Shown: positions 37,885 to 46,897, counted from the stretch's first letter. The stretch: 64,000 bases of DNA from Desmonostoc muscorum FACHB-395 (GCF_014698035.1 NZ_JACJSF010000015.1:62001-126000); one strand, 5' to 3'. Numbers and translations: made by a program. The notes: generated by a model not told the origin, from the sequence alone.

Positions 37885-38658
37885 ATGGCACAGCGCTACG
37901 TGCGGATTCAAAATCAAGAAGGACAGATTTACTATGGGATACTACAACTATCCCTCAATGTACAGGTGCTAGATGCTCCGCCCTGGTTACAAGGACAACC
38001 AACTGATTTAATTTTGACACCAGAAAATTATCAAATTCTGGCTCCTTGCGCTCCCTCAAAAATTGTGGCGGTGGGTAAGAATTATGCAGAACATGCAGCC
38101 GAAATGGGAACTCCAGTACCTTCTGAACCACTAATTTTTCTCAAGCCACCCACGACTATCATTCCATCTGAGAGAGAAATTAAGTACCCTCCCCAGTCAC
38201 AAAGAGTTGACTACGAAGGAGAGTTAGCATTAGTGATTGGCGATTACGCTTTTGAATGTACACCAGAGGTAGCCCAAACAAAAATTTGGGGCTACACCAT
38301 TGCCAATGACGTAACAGCGCGGGATTTACAAAAACTGGATGCTCAATGGACGCGAGCTAAAGGTTTTGATACTTTCTGTCCTTTGGGTCCTTGGATTGTG
38401 CGGGAGTTAAATCCAGGAGCGAGATTGCAGACTTTTGTGAATGACGATGTTAACCCAGTTCAATCTGCCTGTATCGATCAGATGGTATTTTCCCCTGATG
38501 TTTTAGTTTCCTACATTAGCCAGGTGATGACGCTACTACCCGGTGATTTGATACTTACAGGTACACCAGAGGGTGTAAGTCAATTACATCCAGGCGATCG
38601 CGTCCGCGTCGAAATTGAAGGTATTGGTCGCCTGGAAAACACCGTAGTGGCTCGTTAA
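37885..38658 (+). CDS. Fumarylacetoacetate hydrolase family protein
   Basis: 257 residues. The FAH C-terminal catalytic fold covers about 50-255: IVAVGKNYAEHAAEMG, then FLKPPTTIIP, the metal-binding DYEGELALVIG (about 110-120), YTIANDVTARDLQ, KGFDTFCPLGPW and the GDLILTGTPEGV end motif. Members act as acylpyruvases, oxaloacetate decarboxylases or hydratases/isomerases of aromatic degradation; in a cyanobacterium an oxaloacetate/acylpyruvate role is the likeliest, but the substrate is not determined. Its stop is 3 bases from the convergent Tic20 gene. Confidence 0.9.
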   Translation: MAQRYVRIQNQEGQIYYGILQLSLNVQVLDAPPWLQGQPTDLILTPENYQILAPCAPSKIVAVGKNYAEHAAEMGTPVPSEPLIFLKPPTTIIPSEREIKYPPQSQRVDYEGELALVIGDYAFECTPEVAQTKIWGYTIANDVTARDLQKLDAQWTRAKGFDTFCPLGPWIVRELNPGARLQTFVNDDVNPVQSACIDQMVFSPDVLVSYISQVMTLLPGDLILTGTPEGVSQLHPGDRVRVEIEGIGRLENTVVAR

Positions 38659-38661
38659 CGA

Positions 38662-39138
38662 TTAGCGTACTTGCATGTACACTGCATCCGAAATCGCTGG
38701 GATTTCTGCATAACGCCCGCTTACAGACTGGATTACTGAATATGCAACTGCTCCCACTATGCCAATAAAAATGGTTGTGGATAGAGTTTGGATTGCAAAA
38801 CCACCAACGGGAACTAGTCCCACAACATCAGTGAGGATGTTAAACAAAAAGATAATGATATCCAAAAGGATTGCTTGCATGGTGTTGAAACGAATAAAGT
38901 GACTAATTTTTTCGTTTCTGACTACTAGCAAAAATAAAGCAAAGAAAATAATCATTCCTGCATAACGCACGCCGTAGTATATTCTCAACAATGGCAGAAG
39001 CGGCAGAAACAGTAGTTGTAGCGGTGGAAAATCTGATAGTAAATATCTACCAAATACAAAAACCTCAATTAGAGGAAGCAAATAAGGCAAACAAGCAAAA
39101 ATTCTATCTGAAACCGTTGTAGACCCGCGCCAAGACAT
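38662..39138 (-). CDS. Tic20 family protein
   Basis: 158 residues with four membrane helices. It matches the Tic20 family by RIFACLPYLLPLIEVFVFGRY at the N-terminus, the basic segment VRNEKISHFIRFNTMQAILLDI in the middle, and a GFAIQTLSTTIFIGIVGAVAYS helix. In plastids Tic20 is part of the inner-envelope import channel; the role of the cyanobacterial ancestor is unclear. The start has AGGAG upstream. Convergent with the FAH-family gene. Confidence 0.9.
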   Translation of the reverse strand: MSWRGSTTVSDRIFACLPYLLPLIEVFVFGRYLLSDFPPLQLLFLPLLPLLRIYYGVRYAGMIIFFALFLLVVRNEKISHFIRFNTMQAILLDIIIFLFNILTDVVGLVPVGGFAIQTLSTTIFIGIVGAVAYSVIQSVSGRYAEIPAISDAVYMQVR

Positions 39139-39219
39139 TATGCGTTCTCCTGTGGTTAAATTTATATAGTTACTTGAGCTTAGGATAACGCAGTTACTTG
39201 GTCTTGCTGGTAAATTAAA

Positions 39220-39417
39220 CTATTCTATATGGGCAACGCGAAAGCCCATCATGCACTCATACTGGTCTGGCTGCTGTTGAGTAAGTTTGCGAATGGCTTG
39301 ACCACAGCGTAGTTCACCTCCACGCCAACGGGGTTGACCGCTCCTGTCAGCGAGTAAACAAGACTGGCAAACTTGCTCAGGGGCAAGGATTTGCTCGTCC
39401 ATTAAAATGACTAGCAT
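39220..39417 (-). CDS. Small cysteine-containing hypothetical protein
   Basis: 65 residues from the ATG at 39417 (MLVILMDEQILAPEQVCQSC), chosen because GGAGGGA lies 6 bases upstream; the frame could begin ten codons earlier. Four cysteines occur, in CQSC, LRCGQAI and QYECMMGF, a spacing that could bind a metal such as zinc. It appears to be a conserved small cyanobacterial protein, upstream of and co-oriented with Tic20. The function is unknown. Confidence 0.72.
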   Translation of the reverse strand: MLVILMDEQILAPEQVCQSCLLADRSGQPRWRGGELRCGQAIRKLTQQQPDQYECMMGFRVAHIE

Positions 39418-40099
39418 CGAATCCCTCCTGTAAATCCTTATTGTCACCTACATTTCACTCAGGTGAGGATACTTCTTTGAACCGCTTCAGCCTGGATTTC
39501 TCACAAGTGAGAAATCCAAGGGGTGTGGGAGGATTGGGAAGAAGTCTTACCCCCCACACTCCCAACACTCCCCACACTCCTCTTCTCCCTCTGCCTACAC
39601 TATGCGTGAGAAATCCGGGTTCAGGTAAGTTGGGCGCGTGCTACGCGATTAACTGTGGATTTGCATCTGCCGGAGGCGATCGCAAATCACACTTAAGAGC
39701 CACATCCTACTTTCCTTTTTGTAGCAAAAAAGTGGATAACCACAATTCAAGAACAATTGTCAAGTGAATCTTAATTTTTATTGTATGTTGTGTTTATTGC
39801 AAATTTGACACTTCTAGTAAAAAATGATACAAAAATATTCCTATTAATTTTGATTGTAGACAGCCAACAGTGTCCATTGTATTCATGTTAATTTAGCCGT
39901 GAAGAGTGCAAAAGTTAATATTCAGGAAACAACAAAAGCTTTACATACAAGCAACACGGCGATCCATTGAATTTTCCGGTAAAACGGAGTTAACTTGATA
40001 GCTATTTAAGGGGTACATTTACAAAATACTGGGGTAAACTTGCAAGCAAGTTAATACACAATATTACTCAGAGGCTCGTCGGTCTGGGCATCACTCACA
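39418..40099. other. Spacer with perfect inverted repeat and short repeats
   Basis: About 680 bases. GGATTTCTCAC/GTGAGAAATCC (39494-39504 and 39507-39517) is a perfect 11-bp hairpin with a 2-base spacer; GTGAGAAATCC recurs at 39606-39616. Between them lies a C-rich CCCCACACTCC repeat. The open frame here is repeat-derived. The 1023-residue gene downstream must have its promoter in the AT-rich 3' half. Confidence 0.55.
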
Positions 40100-43000
40100 A
40101 TGGAACACTGGCAATTTCTGATACAGAAACAAGGCGCTCGCTCGTGGCATATCCTAGAATCGCCAAATTTGGAAATTTTGGAAGGGCAGTATAGAGTTTT
40201 GGCTCGTTCTAGCTTTTCGAATACAGACGTGGAAGTGCGGGTAACTCACTCTTCAACTCAGGAAATTCAACCAACGCGGCGAATTTTCAAGCGATCGCGT
40301 CGCACTAATTCAGAAGGCTTAATGGCGGTAATTCCCTTTACTTACTTTGATGCGGGAGTTTGGGAGTTGCGCTGTAACGGCGATTTGATGTCGGATTTAC
40401 TCGGTAAATCTTGGCAATACAGTGTCCAAATTAAAGTATTGTCTGAGGAAGAAGAGGCAGAGCAAAGGAAAAATCTAGAGTCAAATTTACTTAATCAGGC
40501 TGATACTGTTTCTGAAAACTTGGATACTGCCCCGGAAGAACGTGCAATTACTCTAGATGAAGCGATCGCAGTTTCGGCAGAATTGCCTACCACAGTTGTT
40601 CCAGATGAAGAGAACTTGGATACTGCCCCAGAAGAAACTGTAATTACTTTAGATGAAGCGATCGCAATTTCAGCAGAATTGGCTACCACAGTTGTTCCCA
40701 ATGAAGAGAATTTGGATGCTGCCCCAGAAGAATCTGTAATTACTTTAGATGAAGCGATAGCAGTTTCGGCAGAATTGGCTACCACAGTTGTTCCAGATGA
40801 AGAGAACTTGGATACTGACCCAGAAGAACCTGCAATTACTTTAGATGAAGCGATCGCAGTTGCGGCAGAATTGGCTACCACAGTTGTTCCAGATGAAGAG
40901 AACTTGGATACTGACCCAGAAGAACCTGCAATTACTTTAGATGAAGCGATCGCAGTTGCGGCAGAACTGGCTACCACAGTTGTTCCAGATGAAACGGGAA
41001 AAGATATAGTTATCGATGATCCTGTGAGTCCTGTATGGCTCAAAGGTGAGACGGCAGAGCAAATTTTACAAAATTTAATAGATTTAGCTTTACCCGATTC
41101 TGAACTGCTTCTGAATGATGAAGAGGTTACAGATTCGCCAGCAGCAGAACTACCCTTATTGTTAACTTTAGATCAAGATAGTTATATTGCTCGTTGGGGA
41201 CAGGCTTTAACAATCAATGGGCACATAGAACTTAAAGACAAGACAAATTTAGAGCAGGGTGAAACATTATCTCCAAAAAGCCTGCAAGCGCTTGAACTAG
41301 GGATTGAACTGCGATCGCCCCTAGAGTCGGAAATCTTGACTCAGATACGGCACTTACCAGACCAGGAGTTGCCCTTCACCATCAATACCTCAATTGATAT
41401 TCCTGCTGACTTTGAATCGAAGTTAATTTTGGCAGATATCAGTTTGTATGGTCGATTCACCGATGTTGATGAAATCATCCGGTTAGCCAGCCAGTCCTTC
41501 ACTATTACAGCAGAGGTAACAGAATTACTGGCAATAACAGCCGCAGCAAAACCTAGTACATCTTTAAATGACCCTATAGCCCCATCGGACTCGCCTGATG
41601 CTTCCACAGAGCCAGAGACCGCCGTGAGGATCGATTTAAAACTATTCAATCTGGTCAAGATTTCAAAAACAGATCAGTCCCAAATACTCAATCCATCTCC
41701 AAATACAGCCCTACCGCCGCAAATTAACCTGCAAGTTCTGCGAGAAACCACTCTGCGGAAATCTAAAAATTCAGGCAATTCGCCTCAATTGCCGAAATTG
41801 CCACCTCTTCAAATCGATGCCAATCCTCAAACAGATGTTATTGCAGAATCCCCTACACAAGAGGAAGTTCTAGAAAAGGATACTACTATAGCTGCTATCA
41901 ACTTGGAGCAGTTAGTTATCAAGCAACGTCGAATGTCAATACTCAATACGACTTTTCCATACTTGAGACGGGTACAAGCTTTGCCAGGTGATGCAGAAGA
42001 AGAAGTAAATAATGTCTCTCCAGATACATTGGAAGTTGAAGCGGCTGAAGACTTCTCACAATTAAACGCAATTGTAGCTGAGGATGAAAATATACCGGAA
42101 TTAGTGTTAGATGATGCACATTTTCAGGAAGAATCTGTTGCTGAGGCAGAAACCCAGCCAAATGAACAACTTCAGGAAGAATCTGTTGCTGAGGTAGAAA
42201 CCCAGCAAAATGAACAATTTCAGGAAGAATCCGTTGCTGAGGTAAAAACCCAGCCAAATGCACAATTCATTACAACAGGCAATCTCTACTCATCTCCCTT
42301 ACTGAGGAAGTGGATGCAGAGCCAAGGATACTCTTTGCCTGAATCCATCAATGAACTGGAATCTCAAAACTACGATCGCAATCTTCCAGCCCAGCAGACC
42401 CAGCTTTTTCTGAGTGCTGGAACTCCCGATGTTGATGTCGACTTGCCATTAAGTCTGGATGATGCAACAGAGACGTGGGAAGAAAGCCAAGAGTCGGTTT
42501 TTGATCTTGAGAACTTAGGGGAAGATGCAGACACAGTAAATGAAGCTGATTTAGAGGGACTGGAAAATACAGTAGTCGAAAAAGTATCTGAACCAACACT
42601 TTCAATGGCTCTGGTAAGACAACTACCGCCTCCCCCTCCTCCCATAAAAGTAAATATAGCGTCAGCTTGGTTGGCGCAAGAAATCGTTGTAGATGATACA
42701 GATAGTGAACTAGAAGCCGATGCAACGAATAATTACTTATTAGAAGAAGATAAGGAACCATTGTTAGCTTTATCCCCTTCTCTATCCATAACTACGGGAG
42801 CCATTGAGCCTTTGCCAATTCCGCAACTGCATGTACCAGAAGGCGAACTAATCGCCGACAAGTTGATCATAGTGCGCGTAGTACTGCCTGAAGTACCTCC
42901 CCAAGTGGTTGTGAAGTTATGGGTTGAAGATTATCAAACTCGCTGGTTACTAGATGGGCCCCATTTATTGACAAATTTACTACCTAGTGGATTGGGAGGC

Positions 43001-43171
43001 TTGGAAGTAATGACACAATTAAAGATTCCCTTTGGCTGTATAGAAATTCGCATAGAAGCGATCGCACTTGATTTGACAACCCAACAAGAGAGCCATAAAG
43101 TCACAACAGTACGGACTGTAATTCCTCCAGACTTGCCAAACTTGCAGCTAGATGAACTACTGGGTATGTAA
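40100..43171 (+). CDS. Large repeat-containing cyanobacterial protein of unknown function
   Basis: 1023 residues, acidic, without signal peptide or membrane helix. The N-terminal ~120 residues form a compact domain (MEHWQFLIQKQGARSWHILE, later FDAGVWELRCNGDLMSDLLG). Residues 139-298 are five 32-residue repeats (ENLDT-PEE-ITLDEAIA-SAELATTVVP). Residues 676-723 are three 16-residue repeats (QEESVAEVETQPNEQF). The C-terminal ~110 residues (LHVPEGELIADKLIIVRVVL onward) form a second beta-rich domain. Beta-sandwich segments such as LTLDQDSYIARWGQALTING lie between. No family name is known to me. The two terminal domains look globular, while the middle looks like a variable disordered linker. Confidence 0.75.
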   Translation: MEHWQFLIQKQGARSWHILESPNLEILEGQYRVLARSSFSNTDVEVRVTHSSTQEIQPTRRIFKRSRRTNSEGLMAVIPFTYFDAGVWELRCNGDLMSDLLGKSWQYSVQIKVLSEEEEAEQRKNLESNLLNQADTVSENLDTAPEERAITLDEAIAVSAELPTTVVPDEENLDTAPEETVITLDEAIAISAELATTVVPNEENLDAAPEESVITLDEAIAVSAELATTVVPDEENLDTDPEEPAITLDEAIAVAAELATTVVPDEENLDTDPEEPAITLDEAIAVAAELATTVVPDETGKDIVIDDPVSPVWLKGETAEQILQNLIDLALPDSELLLNDEEVTDSPAAELPLLLTLDQDSYIARWGQALTINGHIELKDKTNLEQGETLSPKSLQALELGIELRSPLESEILTQIRHLPDQELPFTINTSIDIPADFESKLILADISLYGRFTDVDEIIRLASQSFTITAEVTELLAITAAAKPSTSLNDPIAPSDSPDASTEPETAVRIDLKLFNLVKISKTDQSQILNPSPNTALPPQINLQVLRETTLRKSKNSGNSPQLPKLPPLQIDANPQTDVIAESPTQEEVLEKDTTIAAINLEQLVIKQRRMSILNTTFPYLRRVQALPGDAEEEVNNVSPDTLEVEAAEDFSQLNAIVAEDENIPELVLDDAHFQEESVAEAETQPNEQLQEESVAEVETQQNEQFQEESVAEVKTQPNAQFITTGNLYSSPLLRKWMQSQGYSLPESINELESQNYDRNLPAQQTQLFLSAGTPDVDVDLPLSLDDATETWEESQESVFDLENLGEDADTVNEADLEGLENTVVEKVSEPTLSMALVRQLPPPPPPIKVNIASAWLAQEIVVDDTDSELEADATNNYLLEEDKEPLLALSPSLSITTGAIEPLPIPQLHVPEGELIADKLIIVRVVLPEVPPQVVVKLWVEDYQTRWLLDGPHLLTNLLPSGLGGLEVMTQLKIPFGCIEIRIEAIALDLTTQQESHKVTTVRTVIPPDLPNLQLDELLGM
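40514..40993 (+). repeat. Five in-frame 96-bp tandem repeats
   Basis: Units start at 40514, 40610, 40706, 40802 and 40898, each encoding 32 residues. Units 4 and 5 differ at a single base, so the last duplication is recent. Four of the five units contain a HIP1 octamer in the same place; unit 3 has GCGATAGC instead. Confidence 0.93.
42125..42268 (+). repeat. Three in-frame 48-bp tandem repeats
   Basis: Units start at 42125, 42173 and 42221 (CAGGAAGAATC), each encoding 16 residues of QEESVAEVETQPNEQF type. They lie in the same gene as the 96-bp array and likewise keep the frame. Confidence 0.9.
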
Positions 43172-43430
43172 CTCAGGGATGAAGGGGAATTGGGGATTGG
43201 GCATGGGCAAGAGGACTTGGGGACAAGGAGAATTGGGGACAAGAGGTGAGAAGTTGAAACAAGTCTTTCCCCTTGTCCCCAATTCTCCCCTGCCTCCCCT
43301 GCCCCTTGTCCTCTGCTCCCCTTCTCTCCCAAGATGGGCTGTGTTAAAAATCTTTAGAATTTCAAAAATCTGGCAGAATTTGCAGTAAGCTCATTTTGAA
43401 TTGTAGTGTTATTTAGCAGGAACTTTTACT
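43172..43430. other. Spacer with third copy of the CTTGTCCCC repeat
   Basis: About 260 bases upstream of psaI. Positions 43218-43290 share the TTGAAACAAGTCTTTCCCC core with 1327-1345 and 37102-37120. The remainder is G+A- then C+T-rich short repeat. The frames here are spurious. Confidence 0.6.
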
Positions 43431-43541
43431 ATGGCAGCTTCCTTTTTGCCTTCTATCTTCGTTCCCATCATTGGTTGGGTTTTGCCAGCTATAACCTTCG
43501 CATTTCTGTTTTTATACATTGAAAGCGACGATATCAGCTGA
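43431..43541 (+). CDS. psaI: Photosystem I reaction centre subunit VIII (PsaI)
   Basis: 36 residues: [20 protein letters not shown], a single membrane helix, and the ending [11 protein letters not shown]. This matches PsaI, a small thylakoid subunit of photosystem I at the trimer interface where it helps PsaL bind. It is too short for gene finders with a 60-codon cut-off. A rho-independent terminator follows about 90 bases downstream. It is convergent with the psbEFLJ operon. Confidence 0.92.
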   Translation: MAASFLPSIFVPIIGWVLPAITFAFLFLYIESDDIS

Positions 43542-43544
43542 TTT

Positions 43545-43620
43545 AGTCATGAGTCATTAGTCATTAGTCATTTGCGAAAAACAAATGACAAAGGATAAAG
43601 GACAAATGACTATTGACCAA
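43545..43620. repeat. Short repeats TCATTAG/ACAAATGAC
   Basis: Heptamer-like TCATTAG and AAATGAC units in the psaI 3' region, similar to those before recG and ctaD. Non-coding. Confidence 0.65.
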
Positions 43621-43627
43621 AATTAAT

Positions 43628-43660
43628 ACCGCCTATCTCATAGAGACAGGCGGTTTTTTT
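43628..43660 (+). terminator. Rho-independent terminator of psaI
   Basis: ACCGCCT (43628-43634) with AGGCGGT (43648-43654), extended by TCTC/GAGA inside, then seven T. It ends the psaI transcript, opposite the psbJ end. Confidence 0.9.
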
Positions 43661-43726
43661 AAGGTTGATTTCTCAACAAATGCTAGAAAATCCTAACTTA
43701 TAGTGTTCGGTTCAAACTAACTAATG

Positions 43727-43846
43727 TTAAATCGAAGAACCGAGTCCGGCGTAGGCACCATAAAAGAAAATGCCCAAGACTGTAATTATACCTAAACCTG
43801 CGATCGTAGCGACGACCCACAGGGGAATTCTCCCACTTCCAGACAC
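43727..43846 (-). CDS. psbJ: Photosystem II protein J
   Basis: 39 residues from a GTG at 43846 with a strong GGAGGAG ribosome binding site: [20 protein letters not shown], then [13 protein letters not shown]. It is a one-helix thylakoid protein that helps assemble and regulate electron flow on the acceptor side of photosystem II. Last gene of the psbE-F-L-J operon, 70 bases after psbL. The end [10 protein letters not shown] is diagnostic. Confidence 0.95.
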
Positions 43847-43916
43847 AGCTTCTCTCCTCCCTTAACAACAAATCAACACACGCTCAACAAACAAAAATTA
43901 AAAAGAGTAGTTCCAG

Positions 43917-44039
43917 TTAGTTAAAGAAGTAACTAGAAAACAGAATCCCCAGAACGAAAACTAGTAGTAGTCCCAGGTATAGCGAAGTCCGGTTTAGTTC
44001 AACCGGCTGATTATTGGGATTGGGCGATCTTTCTACCAT
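43917..44039 (-). CDS. psbL: Photosystem II protein L
   Basis: 40 residues, [20 protein letters not shown] then a membrane helix ending LFSSYFFN. It is required at the photosystem II dimer interface and for QA function. The start is the ATG at 44039, eight bases after the psbF stop; the longer frame to 44129 overlaps psbF and is not real. Confidence 0.97.
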   Translation of the reverse strand: MVERSPNPNNQPVELNRTSLYLGLLLVFVLGILFSSYFFN

Positions 44040-44047
44040 AATTGCTC

Positions 44048-44185
44048 CTAACGGTGAATAAATTGCATTGCGGCGATCGCGCCTAAAAAGAATACAGTTG
44101 GTACACCTAAAGTGTGTACTGCCAGCCATCTAACGGTAAAAATTGGATAGGTAACTGGTTGATTGATGTTATTGCCGCTAGTCAT
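44048..44185 (-). CDS. psbF: Cytochrome b559 subunit beta
   Basis: 45 residues: [20 protein letters not shown], then [20 protein letters not shown] ending QFIHR. The histidine in AVHTLG is the axial haem ligand shared with the PsbE subunit. It lies between psbE (9-base gap) and psbL in the conserved operon. It was absent from the longer-frame list because it is under 60 codons. Confidence 0.97.
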   Translation of the reverse strand: MTSGNNINQPVTYPIFTVRWLAVHTLGVPTVFFLGAIAAMQFIHR

Positions 44186-44194
44186 GATCTCAAA

Positions 44195-44443
44195 CTACTT
44201 TCCAATAAATTGTTCAACTTGTTTTTTAGCTTCAAAACGGTTCTTCACAATAGGCACTTCTTGCCGTGCTGGTGTGAAATACTCATTGGGACGGGGTGTA
44301 CCAAAAGCATCATAAGCCAGTCCGGTGCTGACAAATAGCCAACCAGCAATAAACAATGCTGGGATGGTGATGCTGTGAATTACCCAGTAACGAACGCTAG
44401 TAATGATGTCCGAAAACGGACGTTCTCCAGTGGTACCTGACAT
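44195..44443 (-). CDS. psbE: Cytochrome b559 subunit alpha
   Basis: 82 residues. The haem-binding histidine is in [20 protein letters not shown] (about 18-37), followed by the lumenal part with [20 protein letters not shown]. Together with PsbF it forms cytochrome b559, essential for photosystem II assembly and photoprotection. First gene of psbE-F-L-J; ycf48 and rubredoxin lie upstream on the same strand, as in other cyanobacteria. Confidence 0.98.
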   Translation of the reverse strand: MSGTTGERPFSDIITSVRYWVIHSITIPALFIAGWLFVSTGLAYDAFGTPRPNEYFTPARQEVPIVKNRFEAKKQVEQFIGK

Positions 44444-44634
44444 TTAGATCCCTACCTTATACATAGAGTGTTATTGAGTTTATTATCCTACAAAGTTAAG
44501 AAAGAGTTACAAGTTGCAAAGTTCTTCTCAGAAATTAGGTATTGGGATTAGGTGAGAGGTTATAGGTGACAGGGGAGAGCGAATAATCTGTAACCTGTAA
44601 CCTGTACCCTATTCCCTTCTTCACTCCCCACTCA

Positions 44635-45654
44635 CTAAGCCGCCTCTGGGGAAGTGGTTTCAGGGTTTGGTAAATATTTGAGCAAAACGCCGCGATCGCC
44701 AATTATAAATCCCCGTTCTGGCTCTAAGAACACAATCTTATACAAATTAGCCGCAACTTCTTCTATGTCACGGTCTTTTTCCCAGGTTTTGCCACCGTCG
44801 CCACTGCGTAGCAAATTACCGCTACCGCCACCTACCCAAATTTCATCGGGTGTACGATATGCCAAATCCAGTAAACCCCAACTGGTGGATAACTCTGGAT
44901 ATTTTGCCTCTTGCCATTCTTCAGGTTTAGTTGGGTCACTAAACTGAACTTGACCTCCTCTAGCTAGCAACCACAATTGCCCATTTTCAGTAAAACCCAT
45001 GTTTTCTAACCGCCGAGAATTATTGCGGTTATGAGGTACCCAAGCATCTTGCCCTGGTTCCCAAGTCGAGTAGAAACTACCCTTAGCGGAAACTGCAATA
45101 TATTTACCATCAGCAGAACGTTCCAAGTTACGCACTACACCGACTGCTGATTCCACCTGGGCTTTCCAGTTTTTGCCGCCGTCTGTGGTCTTATATATGG
45201 CTCCAACATCAGTAGCCATTTCAGCTGTATTGTCTGATAGTGCCTTAACTGCGATCGGGCTACCTGGTAGCTTTTCGCTCAGGGGAATACGCGACCAAGA
45301 AGCACCTTCATCGGTAGTGTGCAGCAACAGTCCAGGCTCTCCAGCAATCCAGCCTTCTTTACCTGCAAAACTTACTGAGTCAAAACGATACTTTTGCTCA
45401 TCCAGTTGCAGTGTTATTGGTTTCCAGGTATTACCACCGTCATTGGTTTCCAATAGGGTGGCATTGCTACCTACTAAGTAGCCATGCTCAGGGTTATTAG
45501 TAAAAGCAATATCCAGTAGATTCGAGTCTGTTGGTACAGAAATGACTTTCCAGGGGTTGTAGCTAACAGAAGGAACTTTGCTACAACCGATGCACATGAT
45601 GACTACTATTAACAAGGCAGCTATTCGTTGCCAACCTTTCACAATTGAATGCAT
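44635..45654 (-). CDS. ycf48: Photosystem II assembly factor Ycf48 (HCF136)
   Basis: 339 residues. The N-terminal signal has a lipobox-like end (VVIMCIGCSK, cysteine near residue 24), so it is probably a thylakoid or periplasmic lipoprotein. The rest is a seven-bladed beta-propeller built of BNR-like units: GYLVGSNATLLETNDGGNTW, later GWIAGEPGLLLHTTDEGASW and GLLD...GGSGNLLRSGDGGKTW. It binds precursor D1 and early reaction-centre intermediates during photosystem II assembly and repair. It sits between rubredoxin and psbE, an arrangement that supports the function. Confidence 0.96.
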   Translation of the reverse strand: MHSIVKGWQRIAALLIVVIMCIGCSKVPSVSYNPWKVISVPTDSNLLDIAFTNNPEHGYLVGSNATLLETNDGGNTWKPITLQLDEQKYRFDSVSFAGKEGWIAGEPGLLLHTTDEGASWSRIPLSEKLPGSPIAVKALSDNTAEMATDVGAIYKTTDGGKNWKAQVESAVGVVRNLERSADGKYIAVSAKGSFYSTWEPGQDAWVPHNRNNSRRLENMGFTENGQLWLLARGGQVQFSDPTKPEEWQEAKYPELSTSWGLLDLAYRTPDEIWVGGGSGNLLRSGDGGKTWEKDRDIEEVAANLYKIVFLEPERGFIIGDRGVLLKYLPNPETTSPEAA

Positions 45655-45886
45655 TAGTATTTCTTAAGTTGTTTCTAAATTTCTGTAGGTGTTCTGTAAA
45701 AGGTTTACCTTATACCAGTTTCGGATTTTGGATTGTAGATTTGGAATTAAAAAGCTTTCCAAAAATCCCAAAAAATCTTAGCCCAATATGGTATTGAGGG
45801 TCATTGCCGCTCTACGGAACTGGTAAAACGACACAATTATGTGATTTTAATTACACAATAACTCCCTATTTCCCAAATAACGGCCG
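45655..45886. other. Spacer between rubredoxin and ycf48
   Basis: About 230 bases, AT-rich, with TTTTGGATTGTAGATTTGGA repeats resembling those at 34306-34340. No gene seen. Confidence 0.35.
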
Positions 45887-46222
45887 TCATTGTAAGCCGT
45901 AGAGACTGATAAAAAACAAGAAGCCAAGGGCCAAAGCGCCAAAAATTAAGATATTCTTTTGGGTTGGCGTTAGGTTATTGACACCCAAACCGTAACCGAG
46001 ATTTTCTTTGAAGCCGGATGCAGTACCCGCAGGGCCGATGTTGGCAAAAGCGGTTTTCTTGGCACTACAAACTGGACAGCGCCAATTTATAGGCAGTTCT
46101 GCAAAGAGTATCCCTGAAGGAATATCATGCTTGTCGTCTCCCTTTTCAGGTTCGTAAACATAACCGCAGGCGCGACACTCGTAGCGGTCTAACACCGGAG
46201 TCTCAACAGCTGGTTCGCTCAT
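45887..46222 (-). CDS. Membrane-anchored rubredoxin (RubA type)
   Basis: 111 residues from the ATG at 46222 (MSEPAVETPVLDRYECRACG), preceded by GAGG; the frame runs further upstream but into the promoter. The two iron-binding motifs are CRACGYVYEPEKGD and CPVCSAKKTAF, giving four cysteines. The C-terminal helix (ILIFGALALGFLFFISLYGL) anchors it in the thylakoid membrane. Homologues are required for photosystem assembly. It lies upstream of ycf48 and psbE-F-L-J, in the conserved gene order. Confidence 0.94.
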   Translation of the reverse strand: MSEPAVETPVLDRYECRACGYVYEPEKGDDKHDIPSGILFAELPINWRCPVCSAKKTAFANIGPAGTASGFKENLGYGLGVNNLTPTQKNILIFGALALGFLFFISLYGLQ

Positions 46223-46534
46223 GGCTAGGGCCTCGCAGAGGAGAATTCTTAAATATACGTTAAAAATTATGACATAATTGTCAGGCTTTTCTATCACTAT
46301 CAAAAGCTAATTAAATACTTGAAGTGTATCTATTTCCCAGATTTCAGAAAAACCAAACATATATAATGTAAAAGAAAGTAACGTAATTCAAGGGATTGGG
46401 CATTGGGCATTGGGCATTGGGCATTGAGGCAGGAGGGAGATAAAACTCCTAACTAATAACTTCTAACTCCTAACTCCTAACTCCCCACTCCCCACTCCCA
46501 ACTTAAAATACTCCATAAGCGGTAGATACTCATT
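46223..46534. other. Divergent spacer with short tandem repeats
   Basis: About 310 bases between rubredoxin and ndhC. It contains four GGGCATT units (about 46395-46425) and a long TAACTCC/CCCACTC array (about 46445-46505). Promoters of both genes are expected around the repeats. Confidence 0.6.
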
Positions 46535-46897
46535 GTGTTTGTCCTCAGCGGTTACGAGTACCTTCTAGGCTTCTTCATAATCTGTAGCCTAGTACCTGCC
46601 TTAGCGCTCTCAGCTTCCAAGCTCCTACGACCCAGTAGTTACAGCCCAGAACGTCGCACTACTTATGAATCTGGCATGGAACCCATCGGGGGAGCCTGGA
46701 TTCAGTTCAACATCCGCTACTACATGTTTGCTCTAGTCTTCGTTGTCTTTGATGTGGAGACTGTTTTCTTGTATCCTTGGGCGGTAGCTTTCCACCGTTT
46801 GGGGCTATTGGCTTTTATTGAAGCGCTAGTCTTTATTGCAATTCTTGTAGTCGCTTTAGTTTACGCGTGGCGTAAAGGAGCTTTGGAATGGTCTTGA
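46535..46897 (+). CDS. ndhC: NAD(P)H-quinone oxidoreductase subunit 3 (NdhC)
   Basis: 120 residues, GTG start ([20 protein letters not shown]). Three membrane helices with the diagnostic [20 protein letters not shown] loop (about 45-64) containing the complex I quinone-site loop, and [13 protein letters not shown]. It is a membrane subunit of the NDH-1 complex in thylakoids for cyclic electron flow, respiration and CO2 uptake. It overlaps ndhK by 10 bases, so translation is coupled. Confidence 0.97.
   Translation: MFVLSGYEYLLGFFIICSLVPALALSASKLLRPSSYSPERRTTYESGMEPIGGAWIQFNIRYYMFALVFVVFDVETVFLYPWAVAFHRLGLLAFIEALVFIAILVVALVYAWRKGALEWS

Noticed and set aside
40495..41043. 182-codon minus-strand frame opposite the 96-bp repeats
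   Set aside because: It exists only because the repeat is open on both strands; serine/valine low complexity, no start signal, and the plus-strand protein is clearly the real one.
42348..42761. 137-codon minus-strand frame inside the 1023-residue gene
   Set aside because: Shadow of the coding strand with leucine/proline-rich composition and no homology signal.
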